DNA of 64,000 nt from Thermobifida alba (GTDB lineage: Bacteria; Actinomycetota; Actinomycetes; Streptosporangiales; Streptosporangiaceae): contig NZ_CP051627.1 in NCBI RefSeq assembly GCF_023208015.1, positions 744,001 to 808,000 of the forward strand, read 5' to 3'. How positions within the stretch are numbered: the stretch's first letter is position 1; every line of letters begins with the position of its first letter. The notes beneath the pieces were generated by a model. That model was not told where the DNA came from and ran no database searches. It saw nothing but the letters and a program-made list of their open reading frames with translations. The position numbers were made by a program, and so were the translations under genes. Below, in pieces: positions 1-8,434 of this stretch.

Positions 1-775
1 GGGCACCGACACCACCAACCTCTCCACCTTCGCCCGCAAGGTCGACGGCGGCTGGCTGGTCTCCGGCAAGAAGGTCTGGATCACCAAGGCCCAGGAGGCC
101 GAGCGGCTGATCCTGCTGGCCCGCACCACCCCGCGCGACCAGGTGGCCAAGAAGACCGACGGGCTGACCCTGTTCTTCGCGCCCATGGACCGCGAGCGCG
201 TCACCGTGCGCCCCATCCCCAAGATGGGCCGCAACGCCATCGACACCAACGAGCTGTTCATCGACGACCTCTTCGTCGCCGACGAAGACGTCATCGGCGA
301 GGTCGGCAAGGGCTTCCGGACCATCCTGGCCGGCCTCAACGCCGAGCGGGTCATCTCCGCCAACGCCGCCATCGGCATCGGCCGCGCCGCGCTGCGCCGC
401 GCCACCAACTACGCCAAGGAGCGCACCGTCTTCGGCCGCCCGATCGGCCAGAACCAGGGCATCGCCTTCCCGCTGGCCGAGGCCCTCATCAAGCTGGACG
501 CCGCCGACGTGATGTGCCAGCGCGCCGCCTGGCTCATCGACAACGGCCACCCCAGCGGCCGGGAGGCCAACGCGGCCAAGTACCTCGCGGCCGAGGCCGG
601 GTTCTTCGCCGCGGACGCGGCGCTGAGCGCGCACGGCGGCTACGGCTACAGCAAGGAGTACCACATCGAGCGGTACTTCCGTGAGGCGCGGCTGATGCGC
701 ATCGCGCCGATCAGCCAGGAGATGGTCCTCAACTACGTGGCCGAGCACGTCCTGGGACTGCCGAGGAGCTACTGA
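1..775 (+). CDS. Acyl-CoA dehydrogenase, C-terminal part (5' end outside window)
   Basis: FAD-dependent acyl-CoA dehydrogenase that would introduce an alpha-beta double bond into an acyl-CoA. The frame is open from base 2, so the N-terminus is missing. The visible part holds the beta-domain (VSGKKVWITKA) and the C-terminal helical domain with FGRPIGQNQGIAFPLAE and AHGGYGYSKEY. The MCAD-type catalytic Glu (YEGTSQ) is replaced by IAPISQ, but NAERVIS places a Glu where isovaleryl-CoA/long-chain dehydrogenases carry their base, so an IVD-like active site is likely (inference). Its TGA overlaps the ATG of the next gene (ATGA), so it belongs to the operon running to 4922. Exact substrate unknown. 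Confidence 0.93.
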   Translation, partial: GTDTTNLSTFARKVDGGWLVSGKKVWITKAQEAERLILLARTTPRDQVAKKTDGLTLFFAPMDRERVTVRPIPKMGRNAIDTNELFIDDLFVADEDVIGEVGKGFRTILAGLNAERVISANAAIGIGRAALRRATNYAKERTVFGRPIGQNQGIAFPLAEALIKLDAADVMCQRAAWLIDNGHPSGREANAAKYLAAEAGFFAADAALSAHGGYGYSKEYHIERYFREARLMRIAPISQEMVLNYVAEHVLGLPRSY

Positions 776-1683
776 TGCAGCCGTACCGTTCCGTCCTCTT
801 CGTCCCCGGCCACCGCCCCGCGTGGGTGGCCAAGGCGCTGGCCTCCGGAGCCGACGCGATCGTGCTGGACCTGGAGGACTCGGTGCCCCAGGCGGAGAAG
901 GCCGCCGCCCGGGCCACGGTCGCCGAGTCCATCCGGCGGGTGCGCGCCGACAACCCCGACGTGGGCCTGTTCGTCCGGGTCAACCCGCTCAATACCAAGA
1001 TGACCGGGGCGGACCTGGAGGAGGTCGTGGTCCCCGGGCTGACCGGCATCTTCGCGCCCAAGGTGGAGCAGGCCACCGACGTGCTGCGCTACGACGCGCT
1101 GCTGGACCACTTCGAGGCCCGCAACGGCGTCAGCGGACTGGAGTACATCATCCCGGTGGAGACGGTGCGGGCCATCCACTCCTGCCTGGAGGTGGCCACC
1201 GCCTCCCCCCGGGTGGGCGCCATGATCGGCCCGACCGCCGAGCACGCCGACATCGCCCGGGCCGTCGGGTACGAGTGGACGCTGGAGGGCACCGAGACGC
1301 TCTACCACCGCAGCCGCATCCTGCTCGCCTGCCGCGAGGCCGGCATCCACGCCCTCACCGGGCTCTGGGAGGACCTGGAGAACCTCGACGGCCTGCGCGA
1401 GTTCGCGCGGCGGGGCCGCCAGCTCGGCTTCCGGGGCATGATCGCGATCCATCCCAGCCACGTCGCGGTCATCAACGACGTGTTCACCCCCTCCGACGCC
1501 GACGTCGCCTTCTACCGGGGCCTGGTCGAGGCCTACGAGAAGGCCGCCGCGGAGGGGATCGGAGCGCTGCGCTACCGGGGCGTGCACATCGACAAGGCCC
1601 ACTACGACAAGGCACTGGAGTGGCTGGAGCGTGCCGAGCGCCTGCGGGCACGCGACGCGACGAACGGGGAGGAAGCGAAATGA
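775..1683 (+). CDS. HpcH/HpaI-CitE-like acyl-CoA lyase
   Basis: 302-aa TIM-barrel lyase of the citrate lyase beta-subunit/malyl-CoA lyase family, expected to cleave a 3-hydroxyacyl-CoA to acetyl- or propionyl-CoA plus a keto acid. Visible motifs are VLDLEDSVP near residue 35, RVNPLNT, APKVE, IPVETVRAIH (metal-binding Glu) and GPTAEHADIA (second acidic ligand); the C-terminus carries IAIHPSHV. The usual GxEDLxxDLG motif is altered to GPTAEHADIARAVG, unlike the second copy at 38062. It overlaps its neighbours on both sides (ATGA), so it is translationally coupled to the acyl-CoA dehydrogenase and MaoC genes. The M. tuberculosis Rv2498c-Rv2500c region (CitE, MaoC, FadE19; itaconate/leucine breakdown) has the same trio, which supports a citramalyl- or methylmalyl-CoA-type substrate (inference). 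Confidence 0.9.
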   Translation: MQPYRSVLFVPGHRPAWVAKALASGADAIVLDLEDSVPQAEKAAARATVAESIRRVRADNPDVGLFVRVNPLNTKMTGADLEEVVVPGLTGIFAPKVEQATDVLRYDALLDHFEARNGVSGLEYIIPVETVRAIHSCLEVATASPRVGAMIGPTAEHADIARAVGYEWTLEGTETLYHRSRILLACREAGIHALTGLWEDLENLDGLREFARRGRQLGFRGMIAIHPSHVAVINDVFTPSDADVAFYRGLVEAYEKAAAEGIGALRYRGVHIDKAHYDKALEWLERAERLRARDATNGEEAK

Positions 1684-2165
1684 CGATGCGAGGGCTGTAC
1701 TTCGAGGAGTTCGAGGTGGGCAAGGTGTACAAGCACCCGTTCACCCGGACCGTCACCGAGATGGACAACATCATGTTCACCTCGCTGACGATGAACCTGC
1801 AGCCGCTGCACCTGGACGAGGAGTTCGCCAAGACCACCATCCACGGCCGCCGCGTCTTCAACAGCCTGTTCACCCTGGCGCTCATCGGCGCGTTCCACGT
1901 CCCCGAGCTGACCATGGGCACCACCCTGGGCAACCTCGGCTACGACGAGGTCAAGTTCCCCCACCCGGTCTTCCACGGCGACACCCTGCGCGCCGAGACC
2001 ACCATCCTCGACAAACGCGAGTCCAAGAGCCGCACCGACTCCGGGATCGTCTGGTTCGAGCACCGCGGCTACAACCAGGACGACGTCCTGGTCTGCCTGT
2101 GCCGCCGGGTGGGACTCATGCTCAAGAAGCCTGCCGACGCCGACAGCAACGAGAAGGAGTCCTGA
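1680..2165 (+). CDS. MaoC-family (hotdog) acyl-CoA hydratase
   Basis: 161-aa single-hotdog protein of the MaoC/(R)-hydratase group, expected to hydrate an enoyl-CoA such as mesaconyl- or itaconyl-CoA ahead of the CitE-like lyase. The hydratase motif region reads TMNLQPLHLDEEFA, so the Asp of the classical D-x4-H dyad is Asn while the His is kept; the same change is present in the paralogue at 37556, which suggests a subfamily trait rather than damage. The C-terminal half has GYDEVKFPHPVFHGDTL, typical of the family. ATG at 1680 overlaps the previous stop (an alternative ATG is at 1686); the stop overlaps the next start. Confidence 0.9.
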   Translation: MTMRGLYFEEFEVGKVYKHPFTRTVTEMDNIMFTSLTMNLQPLHLDEEFAKTTIHGRRVFNSLFTLALIGAFHVPELTMGTTLGNLGYDEVKFPHPVFHGDTLRAETTILDKRESKSRTDSGIVWFEHRGYNQDDVLVCLCRRVGLMLKKPADADSNEKES

Positions 2166-3643
2166 TGAGCCTCAGCGCCGAACGGATCGCGGCCCTGCGC
2201 GACTACGTCCCCCGGGAGCGGAACCTGACCATCGGCGGCCGGGCCGTCGAGCCCGCCGGTGAGCGGTGGGACGTCTACAACCCCGCCACCGAGGAGGTCC
2301 TCGCCACGGTCGGCGGAGCCACCACCGAGCAGGTCGACGAGGCCATCCGGGCGGCCCGCGCCGCCTTCGGCACCTGGTCGGCGATGTCGGGCGAGGAGCG
2401 GTGCGCCGCCATGAACAGCCTCGCCGACCTGCTGGAGGAACGCTGGGAGGAGCTGCTGGCCTCCATCGTCAACGAGGTGGGCACCCCCGTCTCCCTCGCC
2501 GAGTTCCTCCAGGTGAAGATGGGCATCGGCCACCTGCGCTGGTTCGCCGAGGCGGCCAAGAAGGACCGCACCGTCCACCTGGGCCCCTACGACGTCCCGG
2601 TGCCCACGAAGAGCGACGTCGACCACTACCCGGTGGGCGTGGTCGCCGCGATCACCGGCTACAACTACCCGCTCAACCTGGCGGGCTTCAAGTACGGCGC
2701 GGCGCTGGCCGCGGGCTGCACCGTGGTGCTGCTGCCCTCGCCCCGCACCCCGCTGACCACCCTGCTGCTGGGCGAGCTGGTCCGCGAGTCGAACCTGCCC
2801 GACGGCGTGATCAACGTCGTCACCGGCGGCGCCGACATCGGCCAGTACCTCTCCTCCCACCCCGGCGTGGACAAGGTGTCCTTCACCGGCTCCGACGCGG
2901 TGGGCGCCAAGATCATGGCGCAGGCGGCGACCAACCTCAACGACGTCGTCCTGGAGCTGGGCGGCAAGTCCGCCAACATCGTGCTGCCCGGCTGCGACGT
3001 CGAGTCCTTCTCGGTCGACATGCACCTGCGCTGGTCCCGCAACGCCGGCCAGGGCTGCGCGGCGCTGGCCCGGCTGCTCGTCCACGAGGACCTCTACGAC
3101 CGCTTCCTGGAGTCGGGGGCCGAGGCCTTCAACCAGATGAAGGTGGGCGACCCGTGGGACCCGGCCACCAACATCGGTCCGCTGATCCGCCCCGACCACC
3201 GCGACCGCGTCAACGGGTTCATCACCGAGGCGCTGGAGCAGGGCGGCAAGGCGCTGCTCCAGGTGGACACCCCGCTGCCGGAGAAGGGCTGGTACGTCAA
3301 CCCCGTGCTGCTGGGCAACCTGCCGCACAGCGCCCGCGCGGTGCAGGAGGAGATCTTCGGCCCGGTCGCGGTCGTCCTGCCCTTCAAGGACACCGACGAG
3401 GCGATCCGCCTGGCCAACGATACCGCCTACGGGCTGGCCGCCAACGTGTGGGCGCCCGACCTGGCGGAGGGCCGCCGCGTCGCCGAGCAGCTGCGCGCCG
3501 GCACGGTGTGGATCAACGGCGGCGGCGCGATGCGCCCCGACGCTCCCTTCGGCGGCTCGGGTCGCTCCGGTGTCGGCAGGGAGCTGGGCGAGTGGGGGAT
3601 CCGGGAGTTCCTGGAGCCCCGCCACATCCAGTGGGCCGTCTGA
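2165..3643 (+). CDS. NAD(P)-dependent aldehyde dehydrogenase
   Basis: 492-aa ALDH-superfamily enzyme oxidising an aldehyde to the acid (or CoA ester). Catalytic residues are present: Asn167 in TGYNYP, Glu264 in LELGGKSAN, Cys298 in GQGCAA, plus SFTGS at 239-243 and EEIFGPV near residue 399. The cofactor-binding KPSxxTP motif reads LPSPRTP, so the Lys that normally contacts the adenosine ribose is Leu; cofactor use may differ. The ATG overlaps the MaoC stop, so it is the fourth gene of the operon. It could oxidise a semialdehyde formed before or after the lyase step (inference). Confidence 0.93.
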   Translation: MSLSAERIAALRDYVPRERNLTIGGRAVEPAGERWDVYNPATEEVLATVGGATTEQVDEAIRAARAAFGTWSAMSGEERCAAMNSLADLLEERWEELLASIVNEVGTPVSLAEFLQVKMGIGHLRWFAEAAKKDRTVHLGPYDVPVPTKSDVDHYPVGVVAAITGYNYPLNLAGFKYGAALAAGCTVVLLPSPRTPLTTLLLGELVRESNLPDGVINVVTGGADIGQYLSSHPGVDKVSFTGSDAVGAKIMAQAATNLNDVVLELGGKSANIVLPGCDVESFSVDMHLRWSRNAGQGCAALARLLVHEDLYDRFLESGAEAFNQMKVGDPWDPATNIGPLIRPDHRDRVNGFITEALEQGGKALLQVDTPLPEKGWYVNPVLLGNLPHSARAVQEEIFGPVAVVLPFKDTDEAIRLANDTAYGLAANVWAPDLAEGRRVAEQLRAGTVWINGGGAMRPDAPFGGSGRSGVGRELGEWGIREFLEPRHIQWAV

Positions 3644-3692
3644 CGCCCGCGTCCATCCCCTCGTCGGCACGGTTTTGGGAAAGTAGGCGAAC

Positions 3693-4922
3693 ATGACGGA
3701 CAACAGGGCCGGAGCGGGCGGTCCTCTCGCGGGGGTGCGGGTCCTCGAACTCGGCTCGATGTACGCCGCCCCCACCGCGGGACGGATGCTGCGGGACTTC
3801 GGCGCCCAGGTCATCAAGGTGGAGGACCCGGTCGCCGGGGACTACGCCCGGCAGTGGGTTCCGCAGAAGGACGGACTGTCGCTGGGCTTCTCCCGGCTCA
3901 ACTCCGGCAAGCGCTCGGTCGGCGTCGACCTGCGCAAGCCGGAGGGCCAGCAGCTCGTCCGGCGGCTGGCCGCCGAGGTGGACGTCGTGGTCGAGTCCTT
4001 CCGGCCGGGACGGCTGGAGGAGTGGGGACTGGGCTACGACGCGCTCAGCGAGCACAACCCCGGTCTGGTGCTGACCCGGGTCTCCGGGTTCGGACAGACC
4101 GGCCCCTACCGCGAGCGGCCCGGGTTCGGCACCGTGGCCGAGACGGCCTGCGGGTTCGCCCACATCAACGGGTGGCCGGACACCCCGCCGACCGCGCCGC
4201 CGTTCGGTTTCGCGGACTCCATCGCCGGGATCTCGGCGGCCCTGGGCACGGCCATGGCGCTGTTCCGCCGGGAGCGCACCGGCCAGGGAGACGTGGTCGA
4301 CGTGGCGCTGTACGAGCCGCTGATGTTCATCATCGGCGACCTGGTCCTGCGCTACACCGGGCTGGGCGAGATCCAGAGCCGCATCGGCAACGACACCGGA
4401 GCGGCCTCGCCCCGCGGCATCTACCAGGCGGCCGACGGCAAGTACCTGGCCATCGCCGCCTCCAGCCAGACGATCGCGGCGCGGCTGTTCGCGGCCATGG
4501 GGCAGCCCGACCTCATCAAGGACCCGCGGTTCGCGACCAACGCGGCCCGGCTCGCCAACAACGAGCTGGTGCAGAAGCAGGTCGCCGACTGGGTCGGCTC
4601 CCTCCCGCGCGACCAGGTGCTGGCCGTGCTGGAGGAGCACGAGGTGGTCAGCTCCCCGGTCAACGACGCCAGCGACATCGTGGCCGATCCGCACTTCCTG
4701 GAGCGCACCCTGGTGCCGATCACCGGCAACGAGACGCTCAAGTCGGTGCTGATGCCCGGTCCGGTGCTGCACATGGCCAGCTACTCGGGACCGGAGTACC
4801 GCGGGGTGCCCTCGGTCGGCGAGCACACCCACGCGGTGCTGGCCGAGGAGTTCCGGTTCTCCGAGACGGAGTTGACACAACTGGCCGACAGCGGCGTCAT
4901 CAGCGCTCCCGCGGACCGGTGA
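3693..4922 (+). CDS. CaiB/BaiF family III CoA-transferase
   Basis: 409-aa family III CoA-transferase that moves CoA between carboxylates through an aspartyl-CoA thioester. It starts with PLAGVRVLELG and has VFxxFRPG-like VVESFRPGRLEEWGLG at 99-114 and SGFGQTGPYRERPGFG at 131-146; the likely catalytic Asp is D175 in GFADSIAG. Length is normal for the family. It follows the aldehyde dehydrogenase by 49 bp with a weak ribosome site (GGGAAAGTAGGCGAAC), so it is probably the last gene of the left operon. It would activate the starting acid, for example a succinyl-CoA:dicarboxylate transferase (inference). Confidence 0.92.
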   Translation: MTDNRAGAGGPLAGVRVLELGSMYAAPTAGRMLRDFGAQVIKVEDPVAGDYARQWVPQKDGLSLGFSRLNSGKRSVGVDLRKPEGQQLVRRLAAEVDVVVESFRPGRLEEWGLGYDALSEHNPGLVLTRVSGFGQTGPYRERPGFGTVAETACGFAHINGWPDTPPTAPPFGFADSIAGISAALGTAMALFRRERTGQGDVVDVALYEPLMFIIGDLVLRYTGLGEIQSRIGNDTGAASPRGIYQAADGKYLAIAASSQTIAARLFAAMGQPDLIKDPRFATNAARLANNELVQKQVADWVGSLPRDQVLAVLEEHEVVSSPVNDASDIVADPHFLERTLVPITGNETLKSVLMPGPVLHMASYSGPEYRGVPSVGEHTHAVLAEEFRFSETELTQLADSGVISAPADR

Positions 4923-5013
4923 GCTGAGGAACCGTGAAGCCACTCCTCCGCCGTGCTCGCGGAACGGTCGTCACCGGGATTTGGGCCCTGTGCTTTTCCC
5001 GGGATAAACCGTC

Positions 5014-5805
5014 GTGAAATCGGCGGGGGAGTGGAATAGCGGTATGCTGCCGAACATTATGAGTGGATTTGGGTCATCCGGCGTCACGTGGGAACGGCGC
5101 AGTGAGAAGGTCTCCGAGATCGTCGCCCGCGAGATCGTGCGCGATATCGCCAAGAGACGTCCCGCTCCGAATTCCGTCCTGGAATCCGAGAGCGCCATGA
5201 TCAAGCGCTACCAGGTGGCGCGCGGTTCACTCCGCGAGGCCCTGCGCATCCTGGAGGTGCACGGGCTGATCCGGATGAAACCGGGGCCGGGCGGCGGCCC
5301 CGTGCTGTCGGAGGTGAACAGCCGCGACTTCGGCCGGATGGCCACTCTGTTCTTCCAGGTGCTCGACATTCGGTTCAGCGAACTCGTCGAGGCCCGGCTC
5401 ATGCTGGAGCCGTTCGTCGCCCGGCTCGCGGCCGAACGGCACGACCCGGACGACAACGAGGAACTGCGGGAGATCGTGCGGCAGGGGTACGAGGCCAAGA
5501 GTAACGACGCCTGGCTGCGCGCCACCGACGCGTTCCACACCAAAGTGCTGTCGATGTCCGGAAACGGCATGCTCACGCTCATCGCCTGCGCGTTGAAGGA
5601 CATTTTCACCGAGCGCGCCTCGACCGTCTATGTGGCCAATGAGGGTGACCACGTCAGGGAGGCGCATTCCCAGATTGCCGAGGCGGTCATCGGCGGTGAC
5701 GCCGAGACCGCGGAGCGTCTGATGCGCGACCACCTCCAGGAGTACGTGGAGGTGGTCGCCGAACGCGAACCGAATCTGATGAACGAGGTCGTCGACTGGC
5801 GGTAG
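5014..5805 (+). CDS. GntR-family transcriptional regulator with FCD domain
   Basis: Up to 263 aa. The N-terminal winged helix (about residues 28-95) contains ESESAMIKRYQVARGSLREALRILEVHGLI, and the C-terminal helical FCD domain has FHTKVLSMSGN, REAHSQIAEAV and MRDHLQEY with His residues that usually bind metal and effector. Regulators of this class repress catabolic operons and respond to organic acids or acyl-CoAs. The start is uncertain: GTG 5014, ATG 5044 or ATG 5059 are in frame and none has a strong ribosome site. It lies right after the acyl-CoA operon and before the Liv transporter, so it is the local candidate for control of the cluster (inference). Confidence 0.88.
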   Translation: MKSAGEWNSGMLPNIMSGFGSSGVTWERRSEKVSEIVAREIVRDIAKRRPAPNSVLESESAMIKRYQVARGSLREALRILEVHGLIRMKPGPGGGPVLSEVNSRDFGRMATLFFQVLDIRFSELVEARLMLEPFVARLAAERHDPDDNEELREIVRQGYEAKSNDAWLRATDAFHTKVLSMSGNGMLTLIACALKDIFTERASTVYVANEGDHVREAHSQIAEAVIGGDAETAERLMRDHLQEYVEVVAEREPNLMNEVVDWR

Positions 5806-5886
5806 CGGCGCGGCCCGATCCGGCGGTCGCACCACCACCAGGAGAACAGTCGACCGGGAACCGTTCGCCGGACCGGTCCTGCTTCC

Positions 5887-5947
5887 ACGGCGCCCCGGTC
5901 GCCTCCGACTCCCTGCCTTGCGGAGTCGAAGGCGACCGGGGCGCCGT
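5887..5947 (+). terminator. Long hairpin terminator after the GntR gene
   Basis: Inverted repeat with 26-bp arms (5887-5912 and 5922-5947), one mismatch, and a 9-nt loop CTGCCTTGC. It has no T-run, which is common in actinobacterial terminators. It separates the left operon and regulator from the Liv transporter unit. Confidence 0.8.
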
Positions 5948-6261
5948 CGTCAGCGGCCCCGTCGGCCACGCCGCGGTGGGCGGGGGACCGCGGCCGGGGA
6001 GGAGAGCCTCCCCGGCCTCTTCCCCTCTAATGATAGTAATAGTTATAATCTCGTGAACCTTTGAGGTTCTCTGTGTTCGCCCCCTCGCTTGTCGTCATCA
6101 CTGCAGGTGGGAGGGGTGGAATGGAGGGTTTCCGGGGGCGGGTGGGCTGTTCTGTGCCGGTGGGCGCGTTGCGCGGGGCTGGACAGGTGTGACCAGGGCC
6201 TCTAACGTGATAACCATCACGATAATCATCATGGTTACGTGGTCAGTTGATTGGATGGCCC
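5948..6261 (+). promoter_or_regulatory. Leader/promoter region of the Liv transporter operon
   Basis: 314 bp without a gene. It holds two AT-rich islands that stand out from the GC-rich surroundings and match the operator family described for 15030-15047: TAATGAT-AGTA-ATAGTTA at 6028-6045 and TAACCAT-CACG-ATAATCA at 6211-6228. A GATAAT at 6221-6226 within the second site could be a -10 element, placing the operator over the promoter. TAACCAT (6211-6217) and ATGGTTA (6231-6237) also form an inverted repeat. Confidence 0.6.
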
Positions 6262-7440
6262 ATGAACATGCGCAAGAGCTGGTCCCGTTCCGTTCTGGCC
6301 GCCACCGGAGCCGCGGTCCTGCTCGCGGGAGCCGCCGGATGCGGCGGCGACCCGGCGGAGAGCACGGCCGGCGAGGGACTGCCGGACACGATCAAGGTCA
6401 TGTCCATCAAGGAGATGACCGGTGCGGTCTCCTTCGCGGGGGAGAACAGCACCAAGGGCGTCGACCTGGCGGTCGAGCAGATCAACGAGCAGGGGTTCCT
6501 CGGCGACACCAAGCTGGAGGTCGTCCTGGAGGACGGATCCGACAGCACCCAGGAGGCCGCCAGCCTCGCCACGCAGGCGATCTCCGACTCCTCCTACTCC
6601 GCGATCCTCGGCCCCGGCCTCAGTAGCCAGGCCTCCGCCATCTCGCCGATCGCGGAGAAGAACCAGATGCCGGTCATCTACTACCAGGCGGGCAGCAAGG
6701 GCGTCCTCACCGGCGACTACACCTACCGGGTCACCGCGCCCGCGGAGAGCTACTACCACATCATCGGCGACTACCTGGCCGAGAAGAAGATCGAGACCGC
6801 CGCGCTCCTCTACAACAGCGCCAACCCGACGCTCACCGAACTCGGCGAGAACGTGGTCCCCGGAGTGATCGAGGACAACGGCGTCTCCATCGAGCGCTCC
6901 GACACGGTCACCAACGAGACCCAGGACTTCACCGCGGTCAGCTCCCAGATCGTCAAGGCCGACACGGACGCGGTCTTCCTCCTGCTCCTCGGCCCCCAGA
7001 ACCCCCGCGCCGTCAGCCAGCTCCGGCAGAAGGGCTACGAGGGCGAGATCATCGGCATGACCACGATGGGCGCCGGCAACCTGGAGACCGCGGGCGAGGA
7101 CGCCGCCGGCGTCGTGTGGCCCAGCAACTTCAGCGCGCGCAGCGAGGCCCCCTCCACCCAGGAGTTCGTCGAGGCGTACAAGGCCAAGTACGACGGCGAG
7201 ATCCCCAACAACTACGCCGCCGAGGGCTACGACGCGACGTGGCTGCTGGCCCGCGGTATCAAGGAGGCCAACAGCGCCGACCGCGTCGCCATCCAGGAGG
7301 GCATCGCCAAGGTCGCCCAGGAGGGCTTCGACGGCGCCCAGGGGCCGCTGACCTTCGAGGGCAACGACGTGCGCGTCGAGGGAGTGCTGGCCAGCTGGGA
7401 CGGCTCCGAGGAGATCGTCATCACGCTGGACGGTTCCTGA
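6262..7440 (+). CDS. ABC transporter substrate-binding lipoprotein, Liv (branched-chain amino acid) type
   Basis: 392-aa periplasmic-binding-protein-like lipoprotein of the LivJ/Peripla_BP_6 family. It begins with a positively charged signal peptide and the lipobox AAGC about 25 residues in, followed by a GGDPAESTA linker. The body has KVMSIKEMTGAVSFAGEN and GPGLSSQASAISPIAEKNQMP, typical of family members that bind amides, aromatic acids or other organic acids rather than only leucine. ATG 6262 is preferred (GGATGG upstream; ATG 6268 possible). It is the first gene of a five-gene importer unit, and two AT-rich operator-like sites lie upstream. Confidence 0.92.
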   Translation: MNMRKSWSRSVLAATGAAVLLAGAAGCGGDPAESTAGEGLPDTIKVMSIKEMTGAVSFAGENSTKGVDLAVEQINEQGFLGDTKLEVVLEDGSDSTQEAASLATQAISDSSYSAILGPGLSSQASAISPIAEKNQMPVIYYQAGSKGVLTGDYTYRVTAPAESYYHIIGDYLAEKKIETAALLYNSANPTLTELGENVVPGVIEDNGVSIERSDTVTNETQDFTAVSSQIVKADTDAVFLLLLGPQNPRAVSQLRQKGYEGEIIGMTTMGAGNLETAGEDAAGVVWPSNFSARSEAPSTQEFVEAYKAKYDGEIPNNYAAEGYDATWLLARGIKEANSADRVAIQEGIAKVAQEGFDGAQGPLTFEGNDVRVEGVLASWDGSEEIVITLDGS

Positions 7441-7543
7441 CGATGGACCGCCCGACCACCAGAGACGTCGGAAGAAGACAGGCAGCGGTGAGCACTCGCT
7501 CCACACCCACACGGCACACCACGGTTGAGAGGAGGTCCCCCCA

Positions 7544-8434
7544 GTGGTGGAGACCCTGATCAACGCGGTCACCCTCGGGTCGATCTACCTGCTGTTCGCG
7601 CTCGGCATGAGCGTGGCGTGGGGGACCATCGGCATCCTCAACTTCGCCCACGGCAGCACGTTCATGATCTCCGCGATGGTGGCCTACTACCTCGTGCAGC
7701 AGGTCTCGCTGCCCATGCCGGTCATGATCCTGATCGGGGGCGCGGTGGGCATGCTGGTCTCCGTGCTGACCCAGGCGCTGGTCTTCAACCCGATCCAGCG
7801 CCGCAATCCCGACCTCCTCAAGGCCGAGATGCAGATCGTGGTGGGCGGCATCGGGGTGGCCAGCGTCCTGCTGGCCATCGCCCAGAACCTCACCAAGAGC
7901 GTGCCGTTCGGCTTCTCGGCCAGCACGTTCACGATCAGGGCCTACTGGGTCGGCCCGGTGCAGATCTCCAACGTGCAACTGGTCATTCTGGTGGCGGCCG
8001 CCGTCCTGGCCGGGCTGACCGCGTGGTGGCTGCGGTCGGCCCGGGCCGGGCTGGCCCTGCGCGCCATCGGCGTCAACCCCGAGGTCGCCAGCCTCATGGG
8101 CGTCGACCGGGGACGGATGGCGCTCGGCACGATGGCGGCGGCCGGGGCCCTGGCCGGGATCGCCGGGATCCTGCTGACCTACTACCTGGGGTCGATCGCC
8201 GCGGAGACCGGAGACAGCCTCCTCATCAGCGCGTTCGCGGCGATCATTCTCGGCGGCGTCGGATCGGTCGCCGGCGTGGTCACCGGAACGATGATCCTGG
8301 CCTTCGCCGAGACGCTCGTGGTGACCCACCTGTCGGGCACCTGGGCCAACGCGGTGGCTTTCGGGCTCATCTTCCTGGTGCTGCTCTTCCTGCCCCGCGG
8401 CATCTTCGGCCGTAAGGAGGTACGGCGGACGTGA
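7544..8434 (+). CDS. ABC transporter permease, LivH type
   Basis: 296-aa integral membrane permease of the branched-chain amino acid class with about eight hydrophobic helices; GSIYLLFALGMSVAWGTIGILNFAHG near the N-terminus is diagnostic of LivH, and AAIILGGVGSVAGVVTGT near the C-terminus is the coupling region. GTG start at 7544 follows GAGAGGAGGT. It overlaps the next gene by four bases (GTGA). With the LivM-like partner it forms the membrane pore of the importer. The 103-bp gap after the binding-protein gene is consistent with higher expression of the binding protein. Confidence 0.92.
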   Translation: MVETLINAVTLGSIYLLFALGMSVAWGTIGILNFAHGSTFMISAMVAYYLVQQVSLPMPVMILIGGAVGMLVSVLTQALVFNPIQRRNPDLLKAEMQIVVGGIGVASVLLAIAQNLTKSVPFGFSASTFTIRAYWVGPVQISNVQLVILVAAAVLAGLTAWWLRSARAGLALRAIGVNPEVASLMGVDRGRMALGTMAAAGALAGIAGILLTYYLGSIAAETGDSLLISAFAAIILGGVGSVAGVVTGTMILAFAETLVVTHLSGTWANAVAFGLIFLVLLFLPRGIFGRKEVRRT

